Shown here in pieces: positions 47,041 through 56,472 of a stretch of DNA of 64,000 nt; within the stretch, counting starts at the first letter, position 1, and the number at the start of each line of letters is the position of its first letter. A model generated the notes under the pieces. It had not been told where the DNA came from, searched no databases, and saw only the letters and a program-made list of their open reading frames with translations. This DNA comes from JANMCE01 sp031360915 (GTDB taxonomy: Bacteria; Actinomycetota; Acidimicrobiia; Acidimicrobiales; Ilumatobacteraceae): assembly GCA_031360915.1 (NCBI GenBank), contig JANMCE010000123.1, forward strand, positions 4,215 through 68,214, written 5' to 3'. The translations under genes were made by a program, and so were the position numbers.

Positions 47041-48054
47041 TTCGCCGGGTGGGCGCGTTTTCGCGACATCGCGCTCGGTGAGCTGGGTTGCTGTTGCCGC
47101 GATTTCACTCCGGTTGTGGCGGATGCTCAGCGTTGTCGCAGCGATGAGCATGACGGTGATCACAGCCAACGAAAGATAGGTGTCGATGTGAATCCAGTGC
47201 GAGACACTCATCTTCAACCCGACGAACACGAGGATGCCGCCAAGCGCGTGACTAAGGTAGTGGAACTTCTCGCGTGCGCCAGCGAGCAGGAAGTACATCG
47301 CTCGGAGCCCGAGGATCGCGAAGGCGTTGGATGCAAAGACCAGGAATGGTTCGTGCGAGACGGCCAAAATAGCCGGGACGGAGTCGACAGCGAAGATAAC
47401 GTCGGTCAGTTCAACGACCACGAGGGCGGCGAAGAGTGGTGAGGCGGCGCGTTTCCCGTTGATGCGTGTGAAGAAGCGGTGACCGTCGAAGGTGTCGCTC
47501 ACCGGCATTACTCGCCGTAGAAGGCCCAACCCGCGAGTCACCTCCTCGGTTCCCTCGTCGGCGCGGTGGCGTAGCACTTTGATTCCGGTGTAGACGAGGA
47601 AGACACCGAACACGATCAGCAGCCACCAGAAACTCGCGATGAGTGCCGTGCCCGCGAAAATGAACACGGCTCGCAGGGTGAGCGCACCAAATATTCCCCA
47701 GAATAGGACGCGATGCTGATATTTGATTGGGATCGCTAAGCTCGTGAAGAGCATCGCCCAGACAAATACGTTGTCGACGCTGAGTGACTTCTCGATGAAG
47801 TAGCCACTGATGTACTCACCGAACGCCGGACCGCCTAACGCCACGGCGACGACGGCACCGAACGACAAGCCGCACACCACCCAAATCGATGACTCGCGTA
47901 GAGCGTCACGCATCGTCGGTTCGTGGTCGTCGTCATGGCGCAACAAATCGACGGCGAGCATCACACCGATGACAGCGGCCAGGGCGACCCACGCCCATCC
48001 CGGCACATTGAGATCGACGAAGTCCGTGCGGCCTTGCGCCACGGCGAGAGTCAT
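47032..48054 (-). CDS. TerC/Alx family membrane protein
   Basis: A 340-aa membrane protein with about 8-9 helices. The signature SLSVDNVFVWAMLFTSLAIP and VVELTDVIFAVDSVPAILAV carry the paired acidic residues of TerC (Mn2+/Ca2+ efflux or tellurite-resistance associated) proteins; the loop HRFFTRINGKRAASPLFAAL is typical of the Alx subgroup. Complete length. ATG at 48054. The stop lies within the TTCAC microsatellite. No yybP-ykoY riboswitch could be recognised in the 134-nt leader. Confidence 0.92.
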   Translation of the reverse strand: MTLAVAQGRTDFVDLNVPGWAWVALAAVIGVMLAVDLLRHDDDHEPTMRDALRESSIWVVCGLSFGAVVAVALGGPAFGEYISGYFIEKSLSVDNVFVWAMLFTSLAIPIKYQHRVLFWGIFGALTLRAVFIFAGTALIASFWWLLIVFGVFLVYTGIKVLRHRADEGTEEVTRGLGLLRRVMPVSDTFDGHRFFTRINGKRAASPLFAALVVVELTDVIFAVDSVPAILAVSHEPFLVFASNAFAILGLRAMYFLLAGAREKFHYLSHALGGILVFVGLKMSVSHWIHIDTYLSLAVITVMLIAATTLSIRHNRSEIAATATQLTERDVAKTRPPGEVK

Positions 48055-48187
48055 CGCTTCGAACCTGAGCCGCGAAGCATCAATTGCTTGTCAGCCCAAG
48101 ACACACGAGCTTGAAGTTGTTCAAACAATCTGTTTTCTTGCCACGTGGGTCGGGAGGTGAAGGTCTTGACTCGTCCGACGCCGGTCA

Positions 48188-49042
48188 TTAGTGGACGCTC
48201 TGTCGGGCCGAAGGTAGACGAGCGATGCGCTGCTCCGTAGGAGGGTGGGTGAGGAACAGGCGAGCGAAGCTGACGTCGCGGCCGGTCAATGGGTTCACTA
48301 TCCACGCGCTGGCCTGCGATGGCCTTACCTCCATCGGCGTGCGGTGCGCGAGGGCGTCGAGTTTGGCGAGGGCTCGGGCAAGCGGTGCGGGGTCGCCGAG
48401 CAGCTCAGCGCCGCGACGGTCGGCCTCAAACTCGCGCGAACGTGACAGCGCCATTTGCAACACGCCAGCCGCGATTGGGGCGACCATTGCGAGCACAAGA
48501 ACGGCGATGGGGTTTGGGCGGTCCTCGTCGTCGTCACTTGCGAACATGGCGCTGAACATCGCGAAGTTGGCGACCGCCGAGATGCCGGTAGCGACCGCGG
48601 CAGCGACTGAGCCGATCAGGATGTCGCGATTGTCGATGTGGGAGAGTTCGTGGGCGAGTACGCCGCGGATCTCATCGCGACTCAACGATTCGACGAGCCC
48701 GATCGTGACGCACACGGCAGCGTGGTTCTTGTTTCGTCCAGTCGCGAACGCGTTGGGTTGAGTGCTCAGGGAAAGGTATAGGCGGGGAGCGGGGAGACGA
48801 GCCCGGACCGCCAACTCGGCGATATCGACCTCCAACCAGGGCAACTGCCCATCGTCGAGCGGGCGGCCCCCCGCAGCTCGAATGGCCAGCTTGTCGGAGA
48901 ACCAGTAACTCCCAGCGACGACGATAAGACCGAGCAACAGGCCGATGAACGTGCCGACCTGTCCAAAGAAACTGCCGATCAGGACGAGCAGCCCGCCGAG
49001 ACTGGCCAGCAGCACGGTTGTTTTGACGGCGTTACGGAACAT
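48188..49042 (-). CDS. htpX: HtpX-type M48 membrane metalloprotease
   Basis: The start is ATG 49042, giving the family N-terminus MFRNAVKTTVLLASLGGLLV; the frame to 49120 adds non-homologous residues. The 284-aa protein has two N-terminal membrane helices, the zinc motif HELSH (about 129-133; GVLAHELSHIDNRDILIG), two further helices and the third ligand region SREFEADRRGAELLGDPAPL. The C-terminal segment FLTHPPTEQRIARL is characteristic of HtpX. It degrades misfolded membrane proteins in stress. Confidence 0.93.
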   Translation of the reverse strand: MFRNAVKTTVLLASLGGLLVLIGSFFGQVGTFIGLLLGLIVVAGSYWFSDKLAIRAAGGRPLDDGQLPWLEVDIAELAVRARLPAPRLYLSLSTQPNAFATGRNKNHAAVCVTIGLVESLSRDEIRGVLAHELSHIDNRDILIGSVAAAVATGISAVANFAMFSAMFASDDDEDRPNPIAVLVLAMVAPIAAGVLQMALSRSREFEADRRGAELLGDPAPLARALAKLDALAHRTPMEVRPSQASAWIVNPLTGRDVSFARLFLTHPPTEQRIARLPSARQSVH

Positions 49043-49124
49043 CGCAAACCTCGATTCGTGAATGTCCGCGATCAGCGCGAGCCAGGTTTTCGACGCATGT
49101 CGACTCTCGGATATGCGCAAGGTG

Positions 49125-49634
49125 TCATGAGCCCGGTAACTCCGGGCGACTCGGGCCAGCTTCCGATATCGACGTAGTTAACGCGTTCGCATCGGGGCGG
49201 ACTGTTGACGCGCTGCGGTCGAGAAGCCTTCGGGCCGCAGGGAACAGCACAATGAGCGCACAAAGCCCGGTAAGGAACATCGCGCCGCCCAACACTCGAT
49301 GGTCGCCTGAGCTGGCCATAACCGCGATTCCGCCGAGGATCAGCACCGACGCGGACAGCTTGAACGCAGCGCTACCAACGCGACTGGACGTCAGCTTCGT
49401 CGTCGCGGTCGCAGCGGTCGACTTCGAACGGTCAAGCGCGCGCTCAGCCCAGGCAAATTCGGTCGCAAGAACGGCGAGGCCGATGATGGACACCAGAATG
49501 CCAGGCCCGGGCAGTAGCAGCATCGCGAGGCCGGCTCCGAGAAGTAAGGTGCCGACCACAAGAACGAGAAGTCGCCTCGCGTTCGCCGTGATCCACCGAA
49601 GCCATTGGGTTGGGTGATGGAGATCTACGGCCAA
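49125..49634 (-). CDS. PGPGW-family small membrane protein
   Basis: Start set to the TTG at 49634, behind AAAGGA, because the paralogue at 54831 begins at the matching position (LHH-----ILANA-R). The 169-aa protein carries the PGPGW-type membrane motif GLAMLLLPGPGILVSIIGLA and then LATEFAWAERALDR, and a second membrane pair (LSASVLILGGIAVMASSGDH, RVLGGAMFLTGLCALIVLFP). Function unknown. It is 82 nt upstream of HtpX and on the same strand, so probably co-transcribed. Another copy with an internal deletion is at 54445-54831. Confidence 0.8.
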   Translation of the reverse strand: MAVDLHHPTQWLRWITANARRLLVLVVGTLLLGAGLAMLLLPGPGILVSIIGLAVLATEFAWAERALDRSKSTAATATTKLTSSRVGSAAFKLSASVLILGGIAVMASSGDHRVLGGAMFLTGLCALIVLFPAARRLLDRSASTVRPDANALTTSISEAGPSRPELPGS

Positions 49635-50089
49635 CGTGTGTCCTTTCATTCGATGCGGGCTCATCAGGTGTGAAGTCCCGTCCGGTTTCACTATCCACAT
49701 TCGAATCGCACGAGTGCAATGCCCGAATCCGCACATTCAGATCGTCACCCCTTTCCGACATCCGGAGACAGGAGCGTGAATGTTGGCCACAAGTACCCGC
49801 GGCCGATAGACATCGTACGGGTTGGTTCGGCGCCGATCATCCGGAGGTCGACGGCAACTCGTGGCGACTCTGTTGGCTGATTCGTCGTGGATCTCGCAAT
49901 TTCGTTCTCGTCATCTCCTTCCAACTCGGAACCAGCAACCATGGACACCCGGGACCTCCGGGTTCCGGAAACGAGCACGTAGGGACGCGTTCTTCAATCT
50001 GGGATTGTCGACCTGAGCGCCGCCGCGGATAATGAGCCCATGGCAACAAACGCACGAGCGCGGCGTTGACGGACCTGACCGCACGACCG
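49635..50089. other. Intergenic region between PGPGW and USP genes
   Basis: No supported gene in 455 nt. Its left part (about 49690-49770) is repeated at 54884-54974 in front of the paralogous gene (shared CACTATCCACATTCG, GCAATGCC-GAATCC and ACATCCGGAGAC-like blocks), so it is likely promoter DNA. A partial DosR-like site (GGGACCTCCGGGTTCC, 49951-49966) lies 124 nt before the USP ATG. Confidence 0.45.
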
Positions 50090-50854
50090 ATGTACCACCC
50101 GTTGGAGGCCCGATTGGGCAGCTGGCGCGGTGTCCTGGTGCCGCTCGACGGCTCGGAGAACGCCATCAGAGCACTTCATCCGGGCAGCACCCTCGCGTAT
50201 TCGATGGGGATGCCGCTCTACGCCATCGCCACCGAAGCGACCTCACGAAGCCTGCTGGTGTGCATGGCATCCGGCGGACATCGCCGCGTCGCTGATGTGG
50301 TGCGGAGGCGTGTGGTGGCCGGGGTGGTGCGTCGGTTGGACGAACCGGTTGTGGTGGTTGGCCCGAAGGTGACCCGCGAGGATGGCCAAGTCGGCACGAT
50401 CTACGCCTGCCTCGACGGCACCCCTGCTGCCGAAGCGATTCTGCCCGCCGTAGCGGCCCTCGCCCGACACACCGGTGCCACGATCCACCTGATCAGCGTG
50501 GTTCGACCGACTTTGACGGTTTTTGACCTCATGGAATACTCCGCCTCAACTGGGCCAGCCGATCGCCAATCGTACCTGTCCCAGCTCGCTGCATCATCTC
50601 AGGCCGAGCAGATAGTCAGCCACCAGGTCATTGAGGCCCGGTTGGTCGCCTCGTCGATCATTGACCTGGTTCGCGCAGACCTAGGGGCGGTCGTCGCCCT
50701 GACGAGCCATACGCGGCGCGGATTGGGCCAGCTTGTGTTCGGCAGCGTCGCCGCGCGAATCGTTTCCGCTTGCCCGCGCCAGGTCGTCCTCCTCCGCGGC
50801 CACGAGCCGAGGGCGCACTGGCCGCTCCGTCGCGTCCCTCGCTCTGGTTTCTAG
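50090..50854 (+). CDS. Universal stress protein paralogue with deleted domain-1 segment
   Basis: A 254-aa paralogue of the USP at 44991: RLGSWRGVLVPLDGSENAIR, LLVCMASGGHRRVADVVRRR, VGTIYACLDGTPAAEAILPA, VVALTSHTRRGLGQLVFGSV. Relative to it, about 43 residues between PLYAI and ATSRSLLVC are cleanly absent, so domain 1 misses its middle strands and helices. Domain 2 appears complete. Start set at ATG 50090; a TTG 24 nt upstream in frame is possible. The intact reading frame after an exact in-frame deletion suggests that the shortened protein is still expressed. Confidence 0.85.
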   Translation: MYHPLEARLGSWRGVLVPLDGSENAIRALHPGSTLAYSMGMPLYAIATEATSRSLLVCMASGGHRRVADVVRRRVVAGVVRRLDEPVVVVGPKVTREDGQVGTIYACLDGTPAAEAILPAVAALARHTGATIHLISVVRPTLTVFDLMEYSASTGPADRQSYLSQLAASSQAEQIVSHQVIEARLVASSIIDLVRADLGAVVALTSHTRRGLGQLVFGSVAARIVSACPRQVVLLRGHEPRAHWPLRRVPRSGF

Positions 50855-51004
50855 CTCGACATTCTGTCGGAACCCCACCCCTTCAAATGGACCTGCGTGT
50901 CGCCCGACGCTGGTCAAAGATCGCCCTGAGTGACAACGGCGTGAGTCTCGATGTGGTTCCATTGGCATGCCGGGAAGCCTGGTCGGCGATCAAGGAGGTT
51001 TCCG

Positions 51005-52297
51005 ATGGATCGACCCCCTCGTAACCAACGCGCACCGCTCGTTCGCATGCTGTCGCCGTTGCGTGACTTTCTGTCCACGGAATCGGCCGGCGCTGCGCTT
51101 ATCGCTGCCGGAGCTGTGGCCGCGTTGGTGTGGGCAAACTCGCCATGGTCCGACTCGTATGAGCGGGTCTGGGCCAGTCGTGTGTCGATCAAGGTAGTTG
51201 GGCAGACCCTCGACCTCGACCTGCGTCATTGGGTCAACGACGGGCTGATGACCATTTTCTTTCTCGTGGTCGGTCTCGAGATCAAGCGCGAGGTCGTCGA
51301 AGGCCATCTGTCGAATCGGCGCGCTGCGCTGTTGCCGATGATCGCGGCGTTGGGCGGAATGATCGCGCCAGCGCTGCTGTATCTCGCAATCGCCGGTGGA
51401 ACGGCGCCGCGTGGGTGGGCGATCCCGATGGCCACCGACATCGCGTTGGCGGTCGGTGTCCTCGCAGTTGCCGGATCCCGACTGCCGTCGTCATTGCGAG
51501 CCTTCCTGCTCGGTCTGGCGATCGTCGATGACATCGGAGCGATTCTGATCATTGCCGCGGTCTATTCGACCGGGCTCGCATGGGGATGGCTCACCGCCGC
51601 GGCCTTGGTGCTCGCCGCGATTGTTGGAGTTCGCCGTCTTGGGATCCACGCACTCGGAACCTACGTCCTGCTTGGAGCTTTTGTTTGGTACGCCCTTCAC
51701 GAGGCAGGTGTTCATCCGACACTCGCCGGTGTCGCTCTTGGCCTCCTCGCTCCCTCGGTTCCCCGACTCCAAGCCGAGTACATTGACGTAGACGAACTTG
51801 CCGACGTGTCAAGTGCTGAGGCTGTGCGCGCCACGACCGACATTGCGAAAGGTTCCGTGTCAGTCGTGGAATGGCTCCAGCACGTGCTGCACCCGTGGAC
51901 CAGCTACCTGATCGTGCCCATCTTCGCGTTGGCGAACGCTGGCATCGAGATCTCAAGGCCGGGCGTTCGCTCCGCACTCGTTTCACCCGTAGCGTGGGGG
52001 GTGTTCGCGGGCCTGCTCATCGGTAAACCACTCGGAGTCGTCACTGCTGTCACCCTGGCGAGGCTCACCGGGGTCGCAGATGCCGAGGAGGGCACAACTC
52101 GCGTCCAAATGCTCGGCATCGGCACAGCAGCCGGCATCGGCTTCACCGTCGCGATCTTCATCAGCGAATTGGCTTTCACCAATCCGGCGCAGCAGGCGGA
52201 TGCCAAGCTCGCCATTCTTCTCGCATCGGTTCTGGCCGCTGCAATCTCGGCGGGTTTGCTTCGAACATTTCAACGCCCGAGGCTAAACTCTCTCTAG
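51005..52297 (+). CDS. nhaA: Na+/H+ antiporter NhaA
   Basis: The ATG at 51005 has AAGGAGG 7 nt upstream; the in-frame GTG at 50951 is less likely. A 430-aa protein with about 12 helices. Signatures: MTIFFLVVGLEIKREVVEGH, AIPMATDIALAVGVLAVAGS with the Asp of the transport site, and LAIVDDIGAILIIAAVYSTG with the conserved DD pair. FALANAGIEI and GLLIGKPLGV are also typical. Complete, plasma membrane, exchanges sodium for protons under alkaline or salt stress. It follows the USP, but it has its own ribosome binding site and 150-nt gap. Confidence 0.95.
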   Translation: MDRPPRNQRAPLVRMLSPLRDFLSTESAGAALIAAGAVAALVWANSPWSDSYERVWASRVSIKVVGQTLDLDLRHWVNDGLMTIFFLVVGLEIKREVVEGHLSNRRAALLPMIAALGGMIAPALLYLAIAGGTAPRGWAIPMATDIALAVGVLAVAGSRLPSSLRAFLLGLAIVDDIGAILIIAAVYSTGLAWGWLTAAALVLAAIVGVRRLGIHALGTYVLLGAFVWYALHEAGVHPTLAGVALGLLAPSVPRLQAEYIDVDELADVSSAEAVRATTDIAKGSVSVVEWLQHVLHPWTSYLIVPIFALANAGIEISRPGVRSALVSPVAWGVFAGLLIGKPLGVVTAVTLARLTGVADAEEGTTRVQMLGIGTAAGIGFTVAIFISELAFTNPAQQADAKLAILLASVLAAAISAGLLRTFQRPRLNSL

Positions 52298-52447
52298 ATC
52301 GTGAACGGTTCAGAGTGCACCTCAGGGTGTTCGCCAACCAGCGACACCGGTGCCCGTCGGATAGGCGCAAGCTTCGTTACAGAAAACTGCAAGGAATCCG
52401 ACCCGTCAGCTCAGCGAGGCTCGGGCGGCAGGCAAGTTCGAGCCGCC

Positions 52448-53332
52448 TCAGTTTCGGCCGTGTCGGTGAACACGACCCGTTTTGCCGGCGCCGGAATCCA
52501 CGGCCAGACGCAGCCACAGCCGTGCCTGAAGGCGTAGCGTGACGGCGCCTACGACAACAAGGATGCCTAGATTGAGTATCAGTTGACCGAGCGCGCCTGC
52601 CGCTTCGCCAACGCGTGACATGGCGAGGGCGACGCCTACGTTCGAGGCCGCTGGAATGGTGGTGACGGAGATAAGAACGCCAACCAATGCGCCGCTGCGG
52701 GCCTCGGTCAGCGACACCGTTCCCGCCACCCCAGCCAATACGGCAACGATTATGGCGAACAGGTCGGGGTTACTGATGAAGTTCGTGAGCGGACGCTCGC
52801 CCAGCCGGTAGGCCACCGGGATGCGGTCGGCCCAACGCAGCACTACTGTCAGGCTGGCGGCTGCGACGATGGCGACCGGGAACCCGACCGCCAAGGCGAC
52901 GAGGCCGCGTCGCACTCGGCGCAGCCGACAGCCATAGAGACCCATCGCGACAGATGCGAGCGGGCCGTACTCAGGCCCCACGACCATGGCCCCGACTATC
53001 AGAATCGGTGAGTCGACCAGCACACCCACCGCGCCGATGAGCACAGCGATCACGAGCAGCGCCACAAAGCTCGGCGATAGTCCGCTGTCGCCGCGCACGC
53101 GCGCTTCCACTTCCTCCCAGATCACCGCTTCCGACGGTTCGCCCGGCGCGTGGGCCTCGGCGGCGGCGGCGACGTCAGACAGCGCTGTGTCGATGCGATC
53201 TACAGCGATCGAGCCGACACGGTGTAAGTCCAGCTGGCGGAGCCGCTCGAGCACGCCGTTGGCCGCCTCACGGGCCACGTCGAATTGGACGAGATCACCT
53301 GCGGGTCGTCGGGCCGCTCCAGGCATGACCAC
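52448..53332 (-). CDS. DUF389 membrane protein
   Basis: A 294-aa frame with a GTG start at 53332. N-terminal VVMPGAARRPAGDLVQFDVA matches the DUF389 N-terminus, and the membrane domain shows LVIAVLIGAVGVLVDSPILI and VGAMVVGPEYGPLASVAMGL, the family signature. Seven or so helices. In homologues about 30-40 residues precede the VMPGA motif; upstream here the same frame (GATLGLRLLGNCNI) is open but unlike the family, so the 5' end may be truncated. Its stop is 151 nt from the NhaA stop, convergent. The function of DUF389 is unknown. Confidence 0.8.
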   Translation of the reverse strand: MVMPGAARRPAGDLVQFDVAREAANGVLERLRQLDLHRVGSIAVDRIDTALSDVAAAAEAHAPGEPSEAVIWEEVEARVRGDSGLSPSFVALLVIAVLIGAVGVLVDSPILIVGAMVVGPEYGPLASVAMGLYGCRLRRVRRGLVALAVGFPVAIVAAASLTVVLRWADRIPVAYRLGERPLTNFISNPDLFAIIVAVLAGVAGTVSLTEARSGALVGVLISVTTIPAASNVGVALAMSRVGEAAGALGQLILNLGILVVVGAVTLRLQARLWLRLAVDSGAGKTGRVHRHGRN

Positions 53333-53412
53333 GATATTGCAGTTGCCAAGCAGACGGAGCCCGAGTGTGGCCCCCTTGCTGCCCTCGTCCGCTCGGTGCC
53401 GTCCGTCCGCAG

Positions 53413-54432
53413 TCAGAATCGGAGGACTGCGGCGATGCGGTCATGGTCTCGAAGGTCGTTGTCGGCGACGATGACAACGTTTCCGCCGCGGCGCATGACG
53501 GCCTCGATGGTGTCGTCGATGACGTCATCGATTACGTCCGGGGCCTCTCGGTCGTCGGCTCGTTGCAGTTGGAGGTTGTGGTCTATTCGGGCAGCGAGAG
53601 CGTAGGTGTCTTCTACGACCAGGAGTTCCACCCGTCCGTCGTTAGCGAGAGGCCAGATCTCGTCGATGCCGCCCGCGAAACGGCAGGTCGATCTGGCGTG
53701 CTCCAGCGCTTTGGCTGCTCGGCTGTGATCCGTGCGGAGCCAGTCAGTCACGAGGGGCCACGCCGCGCTGTGGAGCTCCATCCAGCTCGTGCGATCGTGG
53801 TTCCCGGGGATGAGCCCGATGGTGTCGAGGCGGTTGGCGAAGATGGTGCGTCGGACGGTCCGTTCGACACCGGCGATGATCGTCGGCAACGGGTGTTGGA
53901 CGTGTTCAGACCGCACGCATTCCTCCACTTCGCGCGTCCACGATGCGGCGGTCTGGTCGTCCTGCCGAATGACCGGCCAGACGCCGCTGCGTGATTCGAT
54001 GAGTCCTTGCCGATCGCCGATGAACAGACGGCTCCTACGGTCGCTGATGGTAAAAACGCGATAGCTGGCGGTGCGGTTCAGGTCGGCAACGAGGTCGCGG
54101 GTGGCGAACGTGTCGTCAATCACGACGCGTTCATTGACTGTCCGACCGAGATGAACACCTGCCGAATAGTCCGGCGAAACGCACAGGGCGAGGGCACGTG
54201 CGGATCCCTCCTTGGTCTGATCGTCGACAAGGCTGGTAATAGTCGAGATCAGTGCGGCACGAGCGTCGTCGGGGATGTCGCCCGTGAGCCGCTCATCAGC
54301 GTGCTTGACCAGGCGCAGGGCCGTGGCGAGTTCGGTCGGGCTGAGAACGGTGCCGGGTGTCGTGTTCATGAGAATCGTGATGCTCGGGTACACCGTCTGG
54401 CCTTGGAGCTGGGCGAGCAGAAATCGGTTCAT
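53413..54432 (-). CDS. baeRF-like (bacterial archaeo-eukaryotic release-factor-type) protein
   Basis: A 339-aa protein. YPSITILMNTTPG at the N-terminus, TLVDDQTKEGSARALALCVS-like strands, a central RVFTISDRRSRLFIGDRQGL strand pair and the C-terminal PDVIDDVIDDTIEAVMRRGG, NVVIVADNDLRDHDRIAAVL match the bacterial eRF1-like (baeRF) families proposed to act in ribosome rescue or stress. No GGQ motif is evident, as in several baeRF subfamilies. ATG at 54432; the end of the PGPGW-like paralogue is 13 nt upstream, same strand, so an operon is likely. Confidence 0.82.
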   Translation of the reverse strand: MNRFLLAQLQGQTVYPSITILMNTTPGTVLSPTELATALRLVKHADERLTGDIPDDARAALISTITSLVDDQTKEGSARALALCVSPDYSAGVHLGRTVNERVVIDDTFATRDLVADLNRTASYRVFTISDRRSRLFIGDRQGLIESRSGVWPVIRQDDQTAASWTREVEECVRSEHVQHPLPTIIAGVERTVRRTIFANRLDTIGLIPGNHDRTSWMELHSAAWPLVTDWLRTDHSRAAKALEHARSTCRFAGGIDEIWPLANDGRVELLVVEDTYALAARIDHNLQLQRADDREAPDVIDDVIDDTIEAVMRRGGNVVIVADNDLRDHDRIAAVLRF

Positions 54433-54444
54433 GTGTCGTAGTCC

Positions 54445-54831
54445 TTAGGGTCGGCTTCGGTTGGTAGTTTGGTGGCGCGGGGCGGACGCCACGGGCGACG
54501 GGTTGCAGCGCGGGTTGTGGGCTCCTACAAATCCTCGAGCCAGGTCGCTAATGGGTCGGTCCGTTGGCGTCTTGCCGTCGACAAGATGCCGGGACGCAGG
54601 GAACAGCACCACAAGCGCACCCAACCCGGCGAGGACCATCACACCGCCGAACACTCGATGGCCATCTACGACGGTCATGACCGTGACCCCAACGAGGATC
54701 ACAACCACAACCGACAACTTGAGCAGCCTGGCGATGCCCGTTCCGAAGAGCATTGCGCCCATCTGGCGAACGACGAGTCGCTTCGCGTTCGCCAGAATCA
54801 ACTGGAATCGGTGATGCAGACCTAAGGCCAT
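54445..54831 (-). CDS. PGPGW paralogue lacking the PGPGW segment
   Basis: Start at ATG 54831 after AAAGGATG. The 128-aa protein starts ALGLHHRFQLILANAKRLVV and ends HRVFGGVMVLAGLGALVVLF, PASRHLVDGKTPTDRP, aligning end to end with the gene at 49125-49634 except that about 50 residues, including the LPGPG motif, TEFAWAERALDR and the linker, are missing between GTGIARLLK and LSVVVVILVGVTVM. The deletion is in frame and the rest is intact; it keeps three membrane segments. Probably co-transcribed with the baeRF-like gene. Confidence 0.75.
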   Translation of the reverse strand: MALGLHHRFQLILANAKRLVVRQMGAMLFGTGIARLLKLSVVVVILVGVTVMTVVDGHRVFGGVMVLAGLGALVVLFPASRHLVDGKTPTDRPISDLARGFVGAHNPRCNPSPVASAPRHQTTNRSRP

Positions 54832-55251
54832 CGTTAACATCCTTTCGTCCAGTGCGAGTTCGATCGCGATAAGACCCGATCCACATTCACTATCCACATT
54901 CGGAGAGGACGGTCGCAATGCCAGAATCCAAACAATCGGATCGTCAACTGCCTGCCGAAATCCGGAGACCGGAAGTGCCGGCAACCGTCCTTCCGCGCAT
55001 CGCACACGATCGAGCTATCTATGCTCTGGGCTATTTCTAACGCACCCGGTCGACTCAGCGAAAGGCTCCTCCTCTGCTCATGGGCGGCGCGAACGCGATT
55101 CGTTGTGAACGCCGAAGCGCTGCGTGTAGCGGCGGCTTCTGGACAGCCGAAGACCGGGCTTCGACAGGACCCGGTCCACGTGGTGCTCAGCGGTTTTTGC
55201 ACCGTTGAACAGTTACCGGAGGTCAGGCCGTCTGCGGGCGGTGTCGGTGCG
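54832..55251. other. Upstream region of the PGPGW paralogue, duplicated promoter segment
   Basis: No gene is supported in these 420 nt. Positions 54884-54974 repeat the leader of the other PGPGW gene (49690-49770): CACTATCCACATTCG and a CCGGAGACCGGA-like tail are common. The rest shows no recognisable feature; the convergent end of the PucR gene is at 55252. Confidence 0.45.
54884..54974. repeat. Segmental repeat of the leader at 49690-49770
   Basis: Blocks CACTATCCACATTCG, CGCAATGCCAGAATCC (partner GTGCAATGCCCGAATCC) and AAATCCGGAGACCGGA (partner ACATCCGGAGACAGGA) occur in the same order and spacing in both leaders, showing that the genes were duplicated together with their control regions. 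Confidence 0.6.
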
Positions 55252-56472
55252 TCAGTCCTCGGTTTGCGTGCTGCGCGATTCGGGCGAAGTGGCTGCTAAC
55301 CGGCGAGAGCGTATGGCGAGTTCGAGAGCGAAACGGTCACTCGCATCGGACGGCGAGTACCTGGTGAGGTCGGCGACTCGATTAAGCCGATAGTCGACCG
55401 CGCGTGGACTCAGTCCGAGCAGACGAGCGGTCGCTGTCGTGTTGCCAGATGAGGCGAAGTGCGCCTCCAGGGTTGCGATGAGGGGTTCGGCGCCACCGCG
55501 AGCGCGTTCGAGCGGCCCCAGCACGGTCGCGACAAGTTCGGCCGCTAGCCTCGGGTCGGCCGTGAGCATCCGATGGGGAAGAAGCCGGTTGAAGAATGCG
55601 ATCTCGCCCGGCTGAGCATCCCGGTCGGCAAGCTCGAGAGCCTGCAACGCTTCACCATAGGAACGCGCCACGCCCGTCACTCCACCGTGTGCCTGCCCGA
55701 CGCCGATCCGCCACGGCCCGTGCTCGACCTCTACCAACGCTGCCAGCAGGTCGCGCGTTGAATCCGTCGCGCTGATCGGAAACACGCAGACCAGCAGGTT
55801 CTGCTTCGTCGCGATCACAACGTCACGCCCGCCGAGCTTGGCCAGCACATGTCCCTCGACCCGGGCGAGCACCTGGCCGGCATCCGCCACTCGGCGGCTG
55901 TTTTGCGCGGTCAACACCAGGTGCGTGCCAGCGAGGTTGAACCCGACGTGAGCCGCACGTTCACGAAGTAGCTCGGCATCACCAGCGCCGCCGAGGAGGC
56001 CTTCGATGAACTCGCGGCGCAGAGACTCCTCGAAGCGCATGGTGCGGCGCTGAGCAACTTCGAACCCGGCGGCGAGGGCCTCCGCGGCGTCGTCCGCCGC
56101 ACGGAACAACGTCGCCGCAACGGTGGCAACCGTGATCGAGTTCGCTTTCGGGGCGCGCTGCTCGATCTCACCCCAGAGTCGCCACGTTGCGCTGAGGTAC
56201 AGATCGAGCACCGCCGCGAGTGCAACTCCCCGCTCCGCGGCCTCCTCACCGCGCTGACGGCAGGCGCTCACCGCACCGTGGGGCAGCCGGCAACCCTGTC
56301 GGGCAGCATCAAGCACGACATCAAGGAAGTTGCCGATGAGCCCGACGTCAACCTTCGCGTCCTGGGCCCCTTTCCTCGCAACGGTCTCTACCTTCGACGC
56401 CGGGAGGTCGACAAGCGCTCCGATCTCCGACCGAGAAGCCCCTGTCCCTGCTCGAGTAACCGATGACCCCAT
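55252..56472 (-). CDS. PucR/CdaR family transcriptional regulator
   Basis: A 406-aa protein. Residues 40-170 resemble the N-terminal helical sensor domain (RGVALAAVLDLYLSATWRLW), 180-310 a GGDEF-like ligand domain (GPWRIGVGQAHGGVTGVARS, YGEALQALELAD), and the C-terminal HTH is LIATLEAHFASSGNTTATAR, LLGLSPRAVDYRLNRVADLT, the PucR_2/HTH_30 type. Soluble, no signal peptide. It is the only gene on its strand here; the neighbouring P1B-ATPase remnant starts about 118 nt away, so its former target may be gone. Confidence 0.88.
   Translation of the reverse strand: MGSSVTRAGTGASRSEIGALVDLPASKVETVARKGAQDAKVDVGLIGNFLDVVLDAARQGCRLPHGAVSACRQRGEEAAERGVALAAVLDLYLSATWRLWGEIEQRAPKANSITVATVAATLFRAADDAAEALAAGFEVAQRRTMRFEESLRREFIEGLLGGAGDAELLRERAAHVGFNLAGTHLVLTAQNSRRVADAGQVLARVEGHVLAKLGGRDVVIATKQNLLVCVFPISATDSTRDLLAALVEVEHGPWRIGVGQAHGGVTGVARSYGEALQALELADRDAQPGEIAFFNRLLPHRMLTADPRLAAELVATVLGPLERARGGAEPLIATLEAHFASSGNTTATARLLGLSPRAVDYRLNRVADLTRYSPSDASDRFALELAIRSRRLAATSPESRSTQTED

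Noticed and set aside
48055..48187. Possible yybP-ykoY manganese riboswitch upstream of TerC
   Set aside because: The conserved L1/L3 sequences and paired helices are not found in the short leader.
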